A DNA stretch of 64,000 nt from Chitinophaga sancti (GCF_034087045.1 NZ_CP139247.1:2630001-2694000); one strand, 5' to 3'; counted from the stretch's first letter, positions 16,543 through 25,913 are shown. Notes: generated by a model from the sequence alone, not told the origin. Translations and numbers: made by a program.

Positions 16543-16554
16543 ACAGACAAAGTT

Positions 16555-17397
16555 ATGATCGTAACGATAGTTGGTACTGGTTTAATCGGTGGATCTCTGG
16601 CCATCAGCCTGAGAACAAAGAGTGTGGCCACCCACATCATCGGTGTGGACCACAACGAAGATAATCTTAAAAAGGCGCAGGAGCTTGGCATCATCGATGA
16701 AGGTGCTACCCTGGAAGCAGCCATGCAGCGTTCAACAGTGGTCATACTTGCAATACCTGTAGACGGTTTGCTGAAAGTGTTGCCTGCTATATTGGATAAC
16801 GCGGGACCACAACAGGTGATCATGGATGTGGGCTCTACAAAAGAAAAAATATTAGCACTCGTTGCCGGTCATCCCCACAGAGGACGCTTTGTAGCTGCCC
16901 ACCCGATGGCCGGCACGGAGTATTCCGGCCCCGAAGCTGCCATACCGAACCTCTTCACCAACAAGACCATGGTGCTGTGCGATGTGAAAAACAGTGATGA
17001 AGACGCCGTGGAAATTGTTGAGGATATGGTAGACAAACTGCAGATGCGTCTCGTATATATGAATGCGGAAGAGCATGACCTGCATACAGCCTACGTATCG
17101 CACATCTCTCACATCACCTCCTTTGCACTGGCACTGACCGTACTGCAAAAGGAAAAAGAGCACGGACGGATCTTTGAACTGGCAAGTGGTGGTTTTGAAT
17201 CAACCGTACGTCTGGCCAAGAGCTCTCCTGATATGTGGGTACCGATCTTTAAGCATAACCGTCATAATGTGCTGGATGTACTGGATGAACATATCCACCA
17301 GCTGCAACAGATGAAGGACCTGCTGGAAAATGAAGATTATGACGCTTTTTATAAACTGATCCAGAAATCAAATAAGATCAGAAAGATCTTAAAATAA
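16555..17397 (+). CDS. tyrA: Prephenate dehydrogenase
   Basis: 280 residues. The N-terminal NAD(P)-binding fold has TIVGTGLIGGSLAISLRTK; the catalytic region has AAHPMAGTEYSGPEAA, and the helical C-terminal domain includes YVSHISHITSFALAL and ELASGGFESTVRLAKSS. It oxidises prephenate to 4-hydroxyphenylpyruvate. There is no ACT domain and no fused mutase, so regulation probably lies elsewhere, for example in the leader and the DAHP synthase fusion downstream. Confidence 0.92.
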   Translation: MIVTIVGTGLIGGSLAISLRTKSVATHIIGVDHNEDNLKKAQELGIIDEGATLEAAMQRSTVVILAIPVDGLLKVLPAILDNAGPQQVIMDVGSTKEKILALVAGHPHRGRFVAAHPMAGTEYSGPEAAIPNLFTNKTMVLCDVKNSDEDAVEIVEDMVDKLQMRLVYMNAEEHDLHTAYVSHISHITSFALALTVLQKEKEHGRIFELASGGFESTVRLAKSSPDMWVPIFKHNRHNVLDVLDEHIHQLQQMKDLLENEDYDAFYKLIQKSNKIRKILK

Positions 17398-17416
17398 GTA
17401 ATCAATCGTTCGTGGG

Positions 17417-17483
17417 CTATAGTCGATGGCTCATAGCAACAAACCAAATAATCAAATCAAACACTATGGACTATCGACTATAG
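17417..17483 (+). repeat. Long inverted repeat between tyrA and the DAHP synthase gene
   Basis: Arms of 20 bases: 17417-17436 (starts CTATAGTCGAT) and 17464-17483 (ends ATCGACTATAG). Seventeen positions are complementary, two more can pair as G-T. The 27-base loop is A/C-rich. The arms are built from near repeats of GACTAT. No T tract follows, so it is not a normal terminator; it may be an mRNA stability or processing element or a member of a dispersed repeat family. Confidence 0.7.
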
Positions 17484-17507
17484 TCTGTGGACTAAAAAAC
17501 TACAACG

Positions 17508-18605
17508 ATGGTATTAGCAGACATCCTCTCCAACACGAAATTCTCTGATCCGGGCTCAGATAAGAAGCCGTTGATCATTTCCGGCCCTTGCAGCGCTGAA
17601 ACTGAAGAGCAGGTACTTGAAACCGCACAGCGCCTGGCTAAGACAGGTAAAGTAGATGTACTGCGTGCTGGCATCTGGAAACCACGTACCCGCCCAGGTT
17701 CCTTCGAAGGTATTGGTGTACAGGGTCTGCCATGGTTACAGAAAGCAAAAGCCCTGACCGGTTTACCAGTAGCTGTGGAAGTAGCTACCCGTCAGCAGGT
17801 GGAAGAAGCCCTGGCACATGATGTAGATATCCTGTGGATTGGTGCACGTACCACTGTGAACCCATTCTCTGTGCAGGAAGTAGCTGATGCGCTGAAAGGT
17901 GTGGATACAACTGTATTGATCAAGAACCCAATCAACCCGGACCTGGAACTGTGGGTAGGTGCAGTAGAGCGTGTGCGTAACTCCGGCATTACCAAAATTG
18001 GTCTGATCCACCGTGGATTCTCCAGCTATGGCAATACTGAATACCGTAATGCACCGATGTGGCACCTGCCAATCGAAATGAAACGTCGTATGCCAGAACT
18101 GCCTATCGTGTGCGATCCTAGTCACATTGGTGGTCGTCGTGACATACTGCAGGAAATCGGTCAGGAAGCAATCGACCTGGATTACGATGGTCTGATGCTG
18201 GAATCACATATTGATCCGGACAAAGCATGGAGCGATGCGAAACAACAGGTTACTCCTGAAAGACTGGCAGAAATTTTGGATGGTATCAAGTGGCGCCATG
18301 AACGTACCGATGTAAAAGAATTCAACTCTGCACTGGATAAACTGCGTGGTCAGATCAACCAGATTGATGATGAAATTCTGCTGTTGCTGGGCAATCGTAT
18401 GAAGATTGCTGAGAAGATTGGTCTCTACAAGAAAGAGAACAACGTGACCATCCTGCAAACGAACCGCTGGAATGAAATCCTGGAGCGTGGTATCGCTAAG
18501 GGTGACAAACTGGGTCTGACAAAGGATTTCATCCTGAAATACTTCGATGCAGTTCACCTGGAATCAATCAACAGGCAGAACAGAGTAATGAACGAAGGCA
18601 AATAA
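17508..18605 (+). CDS. Bifunctional DAHP synthase / chorismate mutase
   Basis: 365 residues. Residues 1-265 are type I-beta 3-deoxy-7-phosphoheptulonate synthase: LIISGPCSAETEEQV, RPGSFEGIGVQGL, VCDPSHIGGRRDI. Residues about 278-362 are an AroQ-type chorismate mutase with LDKLRGQINQIDDEILLLLG, RMKIAEKIGLYKK and a late Gln/Arg helix. The mutase lies at the C-terminus, as in the Porphyromonas and Prevotella enzymes, where prephenate binding to the mutase part controls the synthase. It catalyses the first step of the shikimate pathway and the branch to prephenate. Confidence 0.93.
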   Translation: MVLADILSNTKFSDPGSDKKPLIISGPCSAETEEQVLETAQRLAKTGKVDVLRAGIWKPRTRPGSFEGIGVQGLPWLQKAKALTGLPVAVEVATRQQVEEALAHDVDILWIGARTTVNPFSVQEVADALKGVDTTVLIKNPINPDLELWVGAVERVRNSGITKIGLIHRGFSSYGNTEYRNAPMWHLPIEMKRRMPELPIVCDPSHIGGRRDILQEIGQEAIDLDYDGLMLESHIDPDKAWSDAKQQVTPERLAEILDGIKWRHERTDVKEFNSALDKLRGQINQIDDEILLLLGNRMKIAEKIGLYKKENNVTILQTNRWNEILERGIAKGDKLGLTKDFILKYFDAVHLESINRQNRVMNEGK

Positions 18606-18645
18606 ATGGCGTCCTGAGTAATCAGGCACAACCATACATCATTAT

Positions 18646-19671
18646 ATGAGAACATTATCTTACCAGTTCCAGCACAGTGCTACCAAATATTACCTGGGAG
18701 AGAGCCTCCACCAGCTGGGCAATTATGCAGATCCATCCCGTACCGTACTGGTTGTGGATGATAATGTGGATAAACTCCACGGAATGAAATTGCAGGGTTG
18801 GAGGAAGCTGGTGATTCCGGATGGAGAAGAGAATAAAAGTGAGGAAGTACTCGAACAGATCATTGATGGGCTCATAGAGCTGGAAGCTGACCGCAAGACT
18901 ATGCTCGTTGGTATAGGCGGTGGCATGACCACAGATTTAACAGGTTATGCCGCCAGCATATATATGCGTGGTATGCCGGTAGGTTTCGTACCTACTACGC
19001 TGCTCGCACAGGTAGATGCATCTATCGGTGGCAAGAACGGTATCAACCATGGTAAACATAAGAATATGCTGGGCACCATCCGGCAACCGGAGTTTATCCT
19101 GTTTGACTATTCACTGCCACTGACCATGCCTGACGAAGAATGGCATAATGGTTTTGCGGAGATCATTAAGTATGCCTGCATCATGGATGCAGGTATGTTC
19201 ACTTACCTCGAAGAAAACCGGGATAAGGCCATGCAAAAGGATGTAGCCGTTCTGGAATACCTGGTAGAACGCTCTGTAGAGCTGAAGACCAAGGTAGTAC
19301 TGGAAGATGAATTTGAGCAGGCGTCTCGTCGCTGGCTCAACTTTGGCCACACCCTGGGGCATGCAGTAGAAAAAATTGAGAACATCGCCCATGGTAAAGC
19401 GGTGGCAATCGGGATGGTGGCAGCAGCCAAAATTTCTGAGAAGCTCTCTACTTTGCCAGTAGAACAAACAAACCGGTTGATCAGGCTGATCAATGATTAC
19501 CAGTTGCCGGTGACCCTGACTTCCAACAAAGAAGAGATGTATGACATCTTCAAGCTGGATAAGAAAAGGGAAAAGGATGCGATCAATTTTGTGCTGCTGG
19601 AACAATTAGGTAGCGCGCATACAAAGGCTGTACCGCTGGCAACGCTGAAGCAGTTGCTGGAGGAGCTATAA
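18646..19671 (+). CDS. aroB: 3-dehydroquinate synthase
   Basis: 341 residues, NAD- and metal-dependent. The NAD site shows VGIGGGMTTDLTGYAASIYMRG and PTTLLAQVDASIGGKNGIN; the metal-binding part includes NGFAEIIKYACI (Glu) and NFGHTLGHAVE (His pair). It closes DAHP to 3-dehydroquinate. Genes for the next steps (aroD/Q, aroE, aroK) are not in the window, so the operon holds the first two and last two common steps. Confidence 0.94.
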   Translation: MRTLSYQFQHSATKYYLGESLHQLGNYADPSRTVLVVDDNVDKLHGMKLQGWRKLVIPDGEENKSEEVLEQIIDGLIELEADRKTMLVGIGGGMTTDLTGYAASIYMRGMPVGFVPTTLLAQVDASIGGKNGINHGKHKNMLGTIRQPEFILFDYSLPLTMPDEEWHNGFAEIIKYACIMDAGMFTYLEENRDKAMQKDVAVLEYLVERSVELKTKVVLEDEFEQASRRWLNFGHTLGHAVEKIENIAHGKAVAIGMVAAAKISEKLSTLPVEQTNRLIRLINDYQLPVTLTSNKEEMYDIFKLDKKREKDAINFVLLEQLGSAHTKAVPLATLKQLLEEL

Positions 19672-19687
19672 ACAACCAAACACACAC

Positions 19688-20977
19688 ATGCAAGTAACAA
19701 TATTACCCGGCAGCATTCATGGCACCGTAACTGCCAATCCTTCCAAAAGCGCTATGCAAAGGGCAGTAGCCGCAGCGTTGCTGAGCAATGGTAAAAGCAT
19801 TATCCGGAATCCGGGCTTGAGCAATGACTGTCTCGCAGCACTGGATGTAGCCAGCAAACTGGGTGCAACTATCAATCGTCAGGAAGATTATATCGGGATT
19901 ACCAGCAATGGTATTCACCCGGTACAGTCTGCAGATAACGAAATTAATTGTGGAGAATCCGGTCTTGGTATCCGCATGTTTACACCGATCGCATCTTTGT
20001 CTGCACTGCCTATTACCATCAATGGTCATGGTAGTCTGACCACCCGTCCTATGAACTTCTTCGAAGAAGTTTTACCACAGGTGGGGGTAAAGATCAGCAG
20101 CCGTGAGGGCAAGCTGCCTTTGCACATTCAGGGCCCATTACAGGCGCAGAATATTACGATTGATGGTTCACTTAGCTCACAGTTCTTAACAGGCTTATTA
20201 ATGGCCTTTGGTGCTGTTGCAGAAGATGTGACTATCACCGTTAAAGACCTGAAGAGTAAACCTTATATCGCCCTTACCCTGCAGCTCATGGAGCAATTTG
20301 GGGTACAGGTGAAAGAGGAGAACTTTGAGCGTTTCTCATTTGGTAAGAAACAGGCATATAAAGCCGGCGAATATACTGTAGAAGGAGATTGGAGCGGTGC
20401 TGCGTTCCTGCTGGTGGCTGCTGCTGTAGCTGGTAAGGCAGAGGTACACCACCTCAATACACAATCTGCACAATCTGATAAAGCGATACTGGAAGCACTG
20501 GAAAAAGCAGGCGCTGGTCTGATGTCAGGTGTATTCACTGTGAATGTGGAAAAGCAACAATTAAAAGCGTTTGATTTCGATGCGACTGATTGTCCTGATC
20601 TGTTCCCTCCACTGGTAGCGCTGGCAGCTAATTGCGAAGGCACTACGAAAATACTGGGTGTGAGCAGGCTGGCACACAAGGAAAGTGACCGTGGTAAAAC
20701 CTTACAGGAAGAATTTGGTAAACTGGGTATCAGTATTGACCTGCATGGCGATGAAATGCTGGTGCATGGTGGTACTGGTATTACCGGTGGTACTGTTCGC
20801 TCTCACAATGATCACAGGATTGCCATGGCATGTGCAGTAGCTGCACTGACAGCGAGTGGTCCGGTAGTGATTGAAGATGCGGAGGCGATTAACAAATCTT
20901 ATCCTGAATTTTACGAACATTTGCAGAAGTTAGGCGGTGTAGTAAAACAGGAAGGAGCCACCAGTCAGGTACATTAA
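19688..20977 (+). CDS. aroA: 3-phosphoshikimate 1-carboxyvinyltransferase (EPSP synthase)
   Basis: 429 residues. Two inside-out alpha/beta domains are indicated by NPSKSAMQRAVAAALL at the N-terminus, INCGESGLGIRMFTPIASL, GSLSSQFLTGLLMAF and HKESDRGKTLQEEF. A Gly-Asp-Trp-Ser segment and HNDHRIAMACAVAAL follow. It transfers enolpyruvyl from PEP to shikimate-3-phosphate. The usual NAGTA-type glycine loop reads NCGESGLGIR, the variant seen in many Bacteroidota. It starts 16 bases after aroB. Confidence 0.93.
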   Translation: MQVTILPGSIHGTVTANPSKSAMQRAVAAALLSNGKSIIRNPGLSNDCLAALDVASKLGATINRQEDYIGITSNGIHPVQSADNEINCGESGLGIRMFTPIASLSALPITINGHGSLTTRPMNFFEEVLPQVGVKISSREGKLPLHIQGPLQAQNITIDGSLSSQFLTGLLMAFGAVAEDVTITVKDLKSKPYIALTLQLMEQFGVQVKEENFERFSFGKKQAYKAGEYTVEGDWSGAAFLLVAAAVAGKAEVHHLNTQSAQSDKAILEALEKAGAGLMSGVFTVNVEKQQLKAFDFDATDCPDLFPPLVALAANCEGTTKILGVSRLAHKESDRGKTLQEEFGKLGISIDLHGDEMLVHGGTGITGGTVRSHNDHRIAMACAVAALTASGPVVIEDAEAINKSYPEFYEHLQKLGGVVKQEGATSQVH

Positions 20978-21003
20978 CACGACATTGATAAATCAGCATA
21001 CTA

Positions 21004-21999
21004 ATGAACAGTTTCGGTAGATTATTCCGGGTAAATGTTTTTGGAGAGTCGCATGGCGCTAGTGTAGGCGTGAATATTGACGGTGTACCGGCAGGTATTC
21101 CGCTGAAGCAGGAAGATTTCCTGCCAGACCTGGACAGGCGCAAAGCGGGCGCCAAAGGCACCACACCGCGTAAGGAAGATGATCTGCCTTACATCAAATC
21201 AGGCGTTTTCAATGACCATACAACTGGTGCGCCGATTACAATTTTGTTTGAGAACAACAATACGCGTAGTACTGACTATGAGAAGCTGCGTGAGTTTCCA
21301 CGTCCCGGTCATGCAGATTTTGTAGCTACACATAAGTATGGTGGCTTTGAAGATTACCGTGGTGGCGGACACTTTAGCGGCAGGCTTACACTGAACCTGG
21401 TAGCTGCTGGTGTAATAGCCAAGAAGATATTGGGGGAAAGCATTAAGGTAACAGCAACTTTGAAAGAAGTGGCAGGATTGCCTGATGCAGCGCAGGGACT
21501 GGAAGCAGCGATTGCTGCAAAAGACTCTGTAGGTGGTATCGTAGAATGCGTGGTAGAAGGGCTGCCAATCGGATTGGGAGAGCCTTTCTTTGACTCCGTA
21601 GAGTCTTGTATTGCACATGCGGTGTTTGCTATTCCGGCAATCAAAGGCATTGAGTTCGGTGCAGGGTTTGCTGCGGCAAAGATGAAAGGGATAGAGCATA
21701 ACGATGCGATACTGGATGCCAGTGGGAAGACTGCTACAAATAATGCGGGTGGTGTAGTAGGGGGTATTACCAACGGGAATCCTTTGGTATTCCGTGTGGC
21801 GGTGAAACCTACTTCAAGCACGCCTAAGGAGCAGCATACATTGAATATTAAGAGTGGACAGGTAGAGGCTTTTAGTGTGAAGGGAAGACATGATTTGTGT
21901 ATAGCGCTGAGGGTACCGGTGGTGTTGGAAGCTGTGGCGGCGATGGCGCTGGCAGATTTGATGATGGTGGAGCAGCGGAGTCCCAGAGTGTGGAAATAA
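21004..21999 (+). CDS. aroC: Chorismate synthase
   Basis: 331 residues, slightly short of the usual 350-360. The FMN-dependent fold is clear: FGRLFRVNVFGESHGASVGV, LDRRKAGAKGTTPRKEDD, FPRPGHADFVATHKYG, DYRGGGHFSGRLTLNLVAAG and NAGGVVGGITNGNPL. It removes phosphate from EPSP to give chorismate. Last gene of the aromatic operon, before a strong bidirectional terminator. Confidence 0.95.
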   Translation: MNSFGRLFRVNVFGESHGASVGVNIDGVPAGIPLKQEDFLPDLDRRKAGAKGTTPRKEDDLPYIKSGVFNDHTTGAPITILFENNNTRSTDYEKLREFPRPGHADFVATHKYGGFEDYRGGGHFSGRLTLNLVAAGVIAKKILGESIKVTATLKEVAGLPDAAQGLEAAIAAKDSVGGIVECVVEGLPIGLGEPFFDSVESCIAHAVFAIPAIKGIEFGAGFAAAKMKGIEHNDAILDASGKTATNNAGGVVGGITNGNPLVFRVAVKPTSSTPKEQHTLNIKSGQVEAFSVKGRHDLCIALRVPVVLEAVAAMALADLMMVEQRSPRVWK

Positions 22000-22007
22000 C
22001 TTAAAAC

Positions 22008-22041
22008 AAAAAGGGGAATTACAATCGTAATTCCCCTTTTT
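22008..22041. terminator. Bidirectional terminator between aroC and the FKBP gene
   Basis: Stem AAAGGGGAATTAC (22010-22022) with GTAATTCCCCTTT (22027-22039), loop AATC, flanked by A and T runs that serve both strands. Confidence 0.9.
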
Positions 22042-22043
22042 TA

Positions 22044-22760
22044 TTACTTCTCGATGTCTAATAATTCCACATCAAAAATCAGTGCGCTATTTGGTCCGAT
22101 CTTCGGCCCTGCCTGGCGTTCACCATAAGCAAGATCAGCAGGTATAAACAACCTCCATTTAGAACCTACAGGCATCAACTGCAGCGCCTCAGTCCAACCC
22201 TTAATTACTCCACCCACGGGGAAGGAGATAGGCTGACCTCTTTCTACAGAACTATCAAACACAGTCCCGTCGATCAGGGTACCATGATAATGTGTTTTTA
22301 CCTTATCTGCCGCGGTTGGTTTTGGACCATTACCTTCTTTCAGAATCTGGTATTGTAAACCGCTAGGTAGTGCTACTACCCCTGGTTTGGTCTTATTCTC
22401 TGCCAGGAATTTTTCACCTGCTTCTTTGTTCTTTTGCATCTTTTCCGCTTTTATCTGTTGGAGATAATTACTGATACTCATATTTGCTATTTCTTTTGCT
22501 ACTAACGTTGTATCCTTCAGTGCATCCTCGATCGCATGTCTCAGTACATTCAGGTTCAGGCTATCCAAACCCTGTGTCTTGAGGGTATTGCCGATATCCT
22601 GACCAATGCCATAGCTTACGGTGTCGATCTTAGTCTGCAATAATGGTGCTACAGGAACAACAGTTTGCTCCTTGTCTTTGTTCTTTTTAGATCTTTTCTG
22701 CGCAAATCCATTCAGGGATATGACGCCGAGTGCTCCCAATAATAGGGCTTTTTTAATCAT
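22044..22760 (-). CDS. FKBP-type peptidyl-prolyl isomerase, exported
   Basis: 238 residues. A Sec signal peptide (about 1-20, ending NGFAQ) and a basic linker precede an N-terminal helical dimerisation region (about 45-125, Mip/FkpA-like; DTVSYGIGQDIGNTLKTQ). The C-terminal FKBP domain (about 130-236) has VKTHYHGTLIDGTVFDSS, GVIKGWTEALQLMPVGSKW and FIPADLAYGER. It should assist folding of periplasmic or outer-membrane proteins. Monocistronic as far as can be seen. Confidence 0.92.
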   Translation of the reverse strand: MIKKALLLGALGVISLNGFAQKRSKKNKDKEQTVVPVAPLLQTKIDTVSYGIGQDIGNTLKTQGLDSLNLNVLRHAIEDALKDTTLVAKEIANMSISNYLQQIKAEKMQKNKEAGEKFLAENKTKPGVVALPSGLQYQILKEGNGPKPTAADKVKTHYHGTLIDGTVFDSSVERGQPISFPVGGVIKGWTEALQLMPVGSKWRLFIPADLAYGERQAGPKIGPNSALIFDVELLDIEK

Positions 22761-22827
22761 AAAATAGTAGTTATCAATGGTAATGGACTTACGAAATTTA
22801 CATATCTGAACGCCCGCAAGTTAAATT

Positions 22828-24726
22828 TTATTTCAACACCGGCAATTCTATAGCGGATGGATGGCCTGCATCGTGATAGATACGGATGGTTGCCTTCTTA
22901 AAATCCTTGTCTGTAGCATGGTAGATATCGGTAAATACCTGTGGGTTACGATCTACCAGCGGGAACCAGCTGCTCTGTACCTGAACCATGATCTTGTGCC
23001 CTTTCTTAAATGTATGAGCTACATCCGGCAGGGAGAAATCTATATTGACAGGTGCATCTGGTGTGAAAGGAACTGGTTTCTCAAAGCTCTCTCTGTATTT
23101 ACCTCTCATGATTTCGCCTCTTACCAGCATTTCATAACCGCCCATCGGATAGGTAGATGATGGTACTCTGCGGTGTTCGCTGGGTGCTTTGTCTTCATAT
23201 TTGAAATCATAAGGGAACACATCGATCAGCTTTACGATGAAGTCAGCATCTGTACCACTGGTGCTGACTACCAGTTTCGCTGTGAGCGGACCTGCCAGTG
23301 TAATATCTTCTGTCAATACATCAGTTGAAAAAGTAGCTACATCCGGACGGCGCTCAGCAAAACGCTGATCGTCTGTCATATAATTGATAGTACGATCGAA
23401 ATGTACATCCTGTGTGTAAGGCACTGGTTTAGCCGGGTCGCTTACGTATTCAGAGAAGCTGTTGCCACCCAGGGGTTTGGAGAAGTCCAGTTTGCCATTG
23501 GCCTGCATGTAGATGGATTGTGCCTGTACATTGGCAGGAGGCCATTGCCGGAACTTGCGCCATTGGTTTTCGCCGGTGAAGAACACGGTTGCTTCTGCGA
23601 TATCAGGTGATGCACCTTTACCTTTCAGGTAATAGTTGAAGAAGGGAACTTCGATATTATCCTGGTAGTATTCAGATGTATTGCTATCGAAATGAACATT
23701 GCCTAAGTGCGTACCATCATTGCTGCCCCACTGACCATGATACCATGGACCCATTACGATACGATTGCTGGCATCAGGACTCAGTTTCTCGATGGCCTTA
23801 TAAGTATTCCATGCACCGAAGCAGTCTTCTGCATCGAAGACACCACCAACTGTCAGTACAGCAGGCTGTATACCTTTCAGGTATTGTCTTACATCTCTGG
23901 CTTTCCACCATGCGTCGTAGTCGCCATGGTTCATAAGGTCATTCCAGAATGCAATGCTGTCTCCCATCAATTTAGAGAAATTAGGCAACGCACCTGTTTT
24001 GAGATAGAACTCGTAATTATCTTCTGAGGTGAAGTATTTAAAACTGGTAGGACCTACTGTAGTCGGCTTAGGTCTTGGCTGCCCGAAACCGGAGTAAAAA
24101 GAGAAGGCATCTGAAATGAAAAATGCACCGTTGTGGTGAAAGTCATCACCATGGTACCAGTCAGTAACCGGTGCCTGCGGACTAACAGCCTTCAGTGCTG
24201 GATGGCCGCTCAATGCAGCCATAGTACTGTAGAAGCCGGGGTAAGAGGTGCCGAATACACCTACTTTACCATTGTTGTTGGCAATGTTCTTCACCAGCCA
24301 GTCGATGGTGTCGTAAGTATCACTTGCTTCATCGATCTCATTTTTGCCCTTTTTAGCCGGATTATAAGGACGAACATCCATGAAGGTACCTTCACTCATC
24401 CAACGGCCACGCACGTCCTGTATGACCATGATATAGCCTTCGTGCAGGTATGTATTGGTATACCTTGCATAGAAAGGTCTGAACTCTTTATCTCCATAAG
24501 GAGAGCAGGAGTAAGGAGTGCGTGTCATCAGAAAAGGATGCTTCTCTGTATTGTCTTTAGGTATATAAATGGATGTAAACAGTTTTACACCATCCCGCAT
24601 AGGGATATATACTTCTTTTTTAGTGTAATGTTCGTACATCCACAATGAGTCTGTATCGATGGCTTTTACCTTTGAATGAAAGGCGATAATCACCACAAAC
24701 AGCCATAAGATCCGTTTCATAAGCAT
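22828..24726 (-). CDS. CocE/NonD family hydrolase (X-Pro dipeptidyl-peptidase S15-like)
   Basis: 632 residues with a signal peptide (about 1-22). The alpha/beta hydrolase domain has MRDGVKLFTSIYIP, VIQDVRGRWMSEG and the nucleophile motif GTSYPG (Ser161); acid and His candidates are in FDAEDCFGAW and GPWYHGQWG. A C-terminal jelly-roll domain (from about 410) is typical of S15/CocE enzymes. Substrates may be peptides or amino-acid esters; the fold does not decide. Its start overlaps the stop of the YjbR gene (TAATG), so the two are translationally coupled. Confidence 0.88.
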   Translation of the reverse strand: MLMKRILWLFVVIIAFHSKVKAIDTDSLWMYEHYTKKEVYIPMRDGVKLFTSIYIPKDNTEKHPFLMTRTPYSCSPYGDKEFRPFYARYTNTYLHEGYIMVIQDVRGRWMSEGTFMDVRPYNPAKKGKNEIDEASDTYDTIDWLVKNIANNNGKVGVFGTSYPGFYSTMAALSGHPALKAVSPQAPVTDWYHGDDFHHNGAFFISDAFSFYSGFGQPRPKPTTVGPTSFKYFTSEDNYEFYLKTGALPNFSKLMGDSIAFWNDLMNHGDYDAWWKARDVRQYLKGIQPAVLTVGGVFDAEDCFGAWNTYKAIEKLSPDASNRIVMGPWYHGQWGSNDGTHLGNVHFDSNTSEYYQDNIEVPFFNYYLKGKGASPDIAEATVFFTGENQWRKFRQWPPANVQAQSIYMQANGKLDFSKPLGGNSFSEYVSDPAKPVPYTQDVHFDRTINYMTDDQRFAERRPDVATFSTDVLTEDITLAGPLTAKLVVSTSGTDADFIVKLIDVFPYDFKYEDKAPSEHRRVPSSTYPMGGYEMLVRGEIMRGKYRESFEKPVPFTPDAPVNIDFSLPDVAHTFKKGHKIMVQVQSSWFPLVDRNPQVFTDIYHATDKDFKKATIRIYHDAGHPSAIELPVLK

Positions 24727-25079
24727 TATTTATTTTTCAATTCTTCTTTTGTTTTTTTGGGTAATGATTCTACTACGAGGTCATATGAATCCCTGATCCA
24801 CTGATAGATCAGCTTATCAGAAATACCGGCATGTACATCGACAGTATTCCAGTGTTTCTTGTTCATATGATATCCCGGTGAGACACCATCATAGCGTTCG
24901 CGCAGCTCTACAGCGATTTCAGGATCGCATTTGAGATTGATGCTTTCGAAACTATCGAGGCTGGTGAGTGTAAACATTTTTCCCATCACCTTGTACACAA
25001 GTGTTTCTTCACCAAAGGGAAACTCTTCTGTGACACCCGGCAGGGCGAGGCAAAAATCACGGAACTGTTCAATATTCAT
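24726..25079 (-). CDS. MmcQ/YjbR family DNA-binding-type protein
   Basis: 117 residues covering the whole family: LPGVTEEFPFGEETLVYKV, KMFTLTSLDSFESINLKCDP, and PGYHMNKKHWNTVDV near the end. The CyaY-like fold of this family has been proposed to bind DNA, but no role is proven. The stop codon overlaps the start of the CocE/NonD hydrolase gene, which suggests a two-gene transcript from the -7 element at 25103-25110. Confidence 0.9.
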   Translation of the reverse strand: MNIEQFRDFCLALPGVTEEFPFGEETLVYKVMGKMFTLTSLDSFESINLKCDPEIAVELRERYDGVSPGYHMNKKHWNTVDVHAGISDKLIYQWIRDSYDLVVESLPKKTKEELKNK

Positions 25080-25102
25080 AAGGCATTGAATCTAAGTGCG
25101 TC

Positions 25103-25110
25103 CAAAGGTA
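25103..25110 (-). promoter_or_regulatory. -7 element upstream of the YjbR-hydrolase pair
   Basis: TACCTTTG on the minus strand, an exact TAnnTTTG, 23 bases before the YjbR start codon. No good -33 element is visible because the expected position falls inside the neighbouring terminator stem. Confidence 0.5.
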
Positions 25111-25111
25111 T

Positions 25112-25150
25112 AAAAAAACCGGGGCAGACAGTATACCTGTTGCCCCGGTT
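25112..25150 (-). terminator. Intrinsic terminator of the 25.2-kb membrane protein gene
   Basis: Stem AACCGGGGCA (25117-25126) with TGCCCCGGTT (25141-25150) plus an inner ACAG/CTGT helix; the run of seven A at 25112-25118 gives the T tract on the minus strand. Confidence 0.85.
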
Positions 25151-25208
25151 GTGTATTGTAAAAAATAAATAGCTACATGCAGTTGATATGGTTGTTTTTT
25201 ATGAATGA

Positions 25209-25727
25209 TCAGGCTTTGCTGATGTTGAGAATGATGCGCGAATAACGACCGTATACTATCTCTACTTCCTGTCCTGATTTATAATCGTCGAGCCGGCCGC
25301 GCATCCAGTAAAAAAGCCTTTTTCTTTTTCTTATACCTTCCTGTTTTACAATAAAGCTGGTCTGCATATCATTGTTACCCTGATATACATGTTCCAGGGG
25401 GACCCTGATCTGTCCTTTCTGAAGGAGGGTCAGGTCTTTCTTGATCGTAAAGTACCGGACATCAGTCACCTTTATCAGCGCGAAGATAAGTACGAGTACG
25501 AAAGAGAGCAACCATACCCAAAACCAGGTATTTCTGTAACTGAACATGGTGGCATCGATTTCTTCGTCGGAATACCTTCTTTTGAGAAAAAATTGTGGTA
25601 CGTATGCTGCGATGAGCACTAAAGTGAGGCCAATCAACAAGAACTTAATGATTTGCCTTTTGTTCTTTTTCAACGCATCCTGAAGGAGAAAGATCTCCTC
25701 GATGGTCATAAAAGAGTAATCCTGCAT
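25209..25727 (-). CDS. Hypothetical two-helix membrane protein
   Basis: 172 residues, not recognised. Two hydrophobic helices lie at about 27-48 (FLLIGLTLVLIAAYVPQFF) and about 68-88 (FWVWLLSFVLVLIFALI). A C-terminal cytoplasmic part of about 80 residues is rich in beta pattern and basic residues (FTIKKDLTLLQKGQIRVPL), resembling a small membrane-anchored PH-like or SH3-like domain; this is only a shape guess. The start may be Met1 or Met7. It has its own terminator. Confidence 0.7.
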   Translation of the reverse strand: MQDYSFMTIEEIFLLQDALKKNKRQIIKFLLIGLTLVLIAAYVPQFFLKRRYSDEEIDATMFSYRNTWFWVWLLSFVLVLIFALIKVTDVRYFTIKKDLTLLQKGQIRVPLEHVYQGNNDMQTSFIVKQEGIRKRKRLFYWMRGRLDDYKSGQEVEIVYGRYSRIILNISKA

Positions 25728-25860
25728 AGATAAGGGTTTTTCTTATTTCTAATATATGTAAAATTTTTCTAAATATAAGTAACTCTTAATACGATCAGAT
25801 AGTACTTTTAGTATGCGTGTGAATAAAAAAATGTTAGGTTTTTGTCATTTGTAAATAAAA

Positions 25861-25892
25861 AAACGGCTAAAAGCATTCGCTTTTAGCCGTTT
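25861..25892 (-). terminator. Intrinsic terminator after gcvP
   Basis: Perfect 14-bp stem AAACGGCTAAAAGC (25861-25874) with GCTTTTAGCCGTTT (25879-25892), loop ATTC; the upstream A run is the T tract on the minus strand. Confidence 0.9.
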
Positions 25893-25913
25893 GCGTATAA
25901 GTTAATTTTTTTC

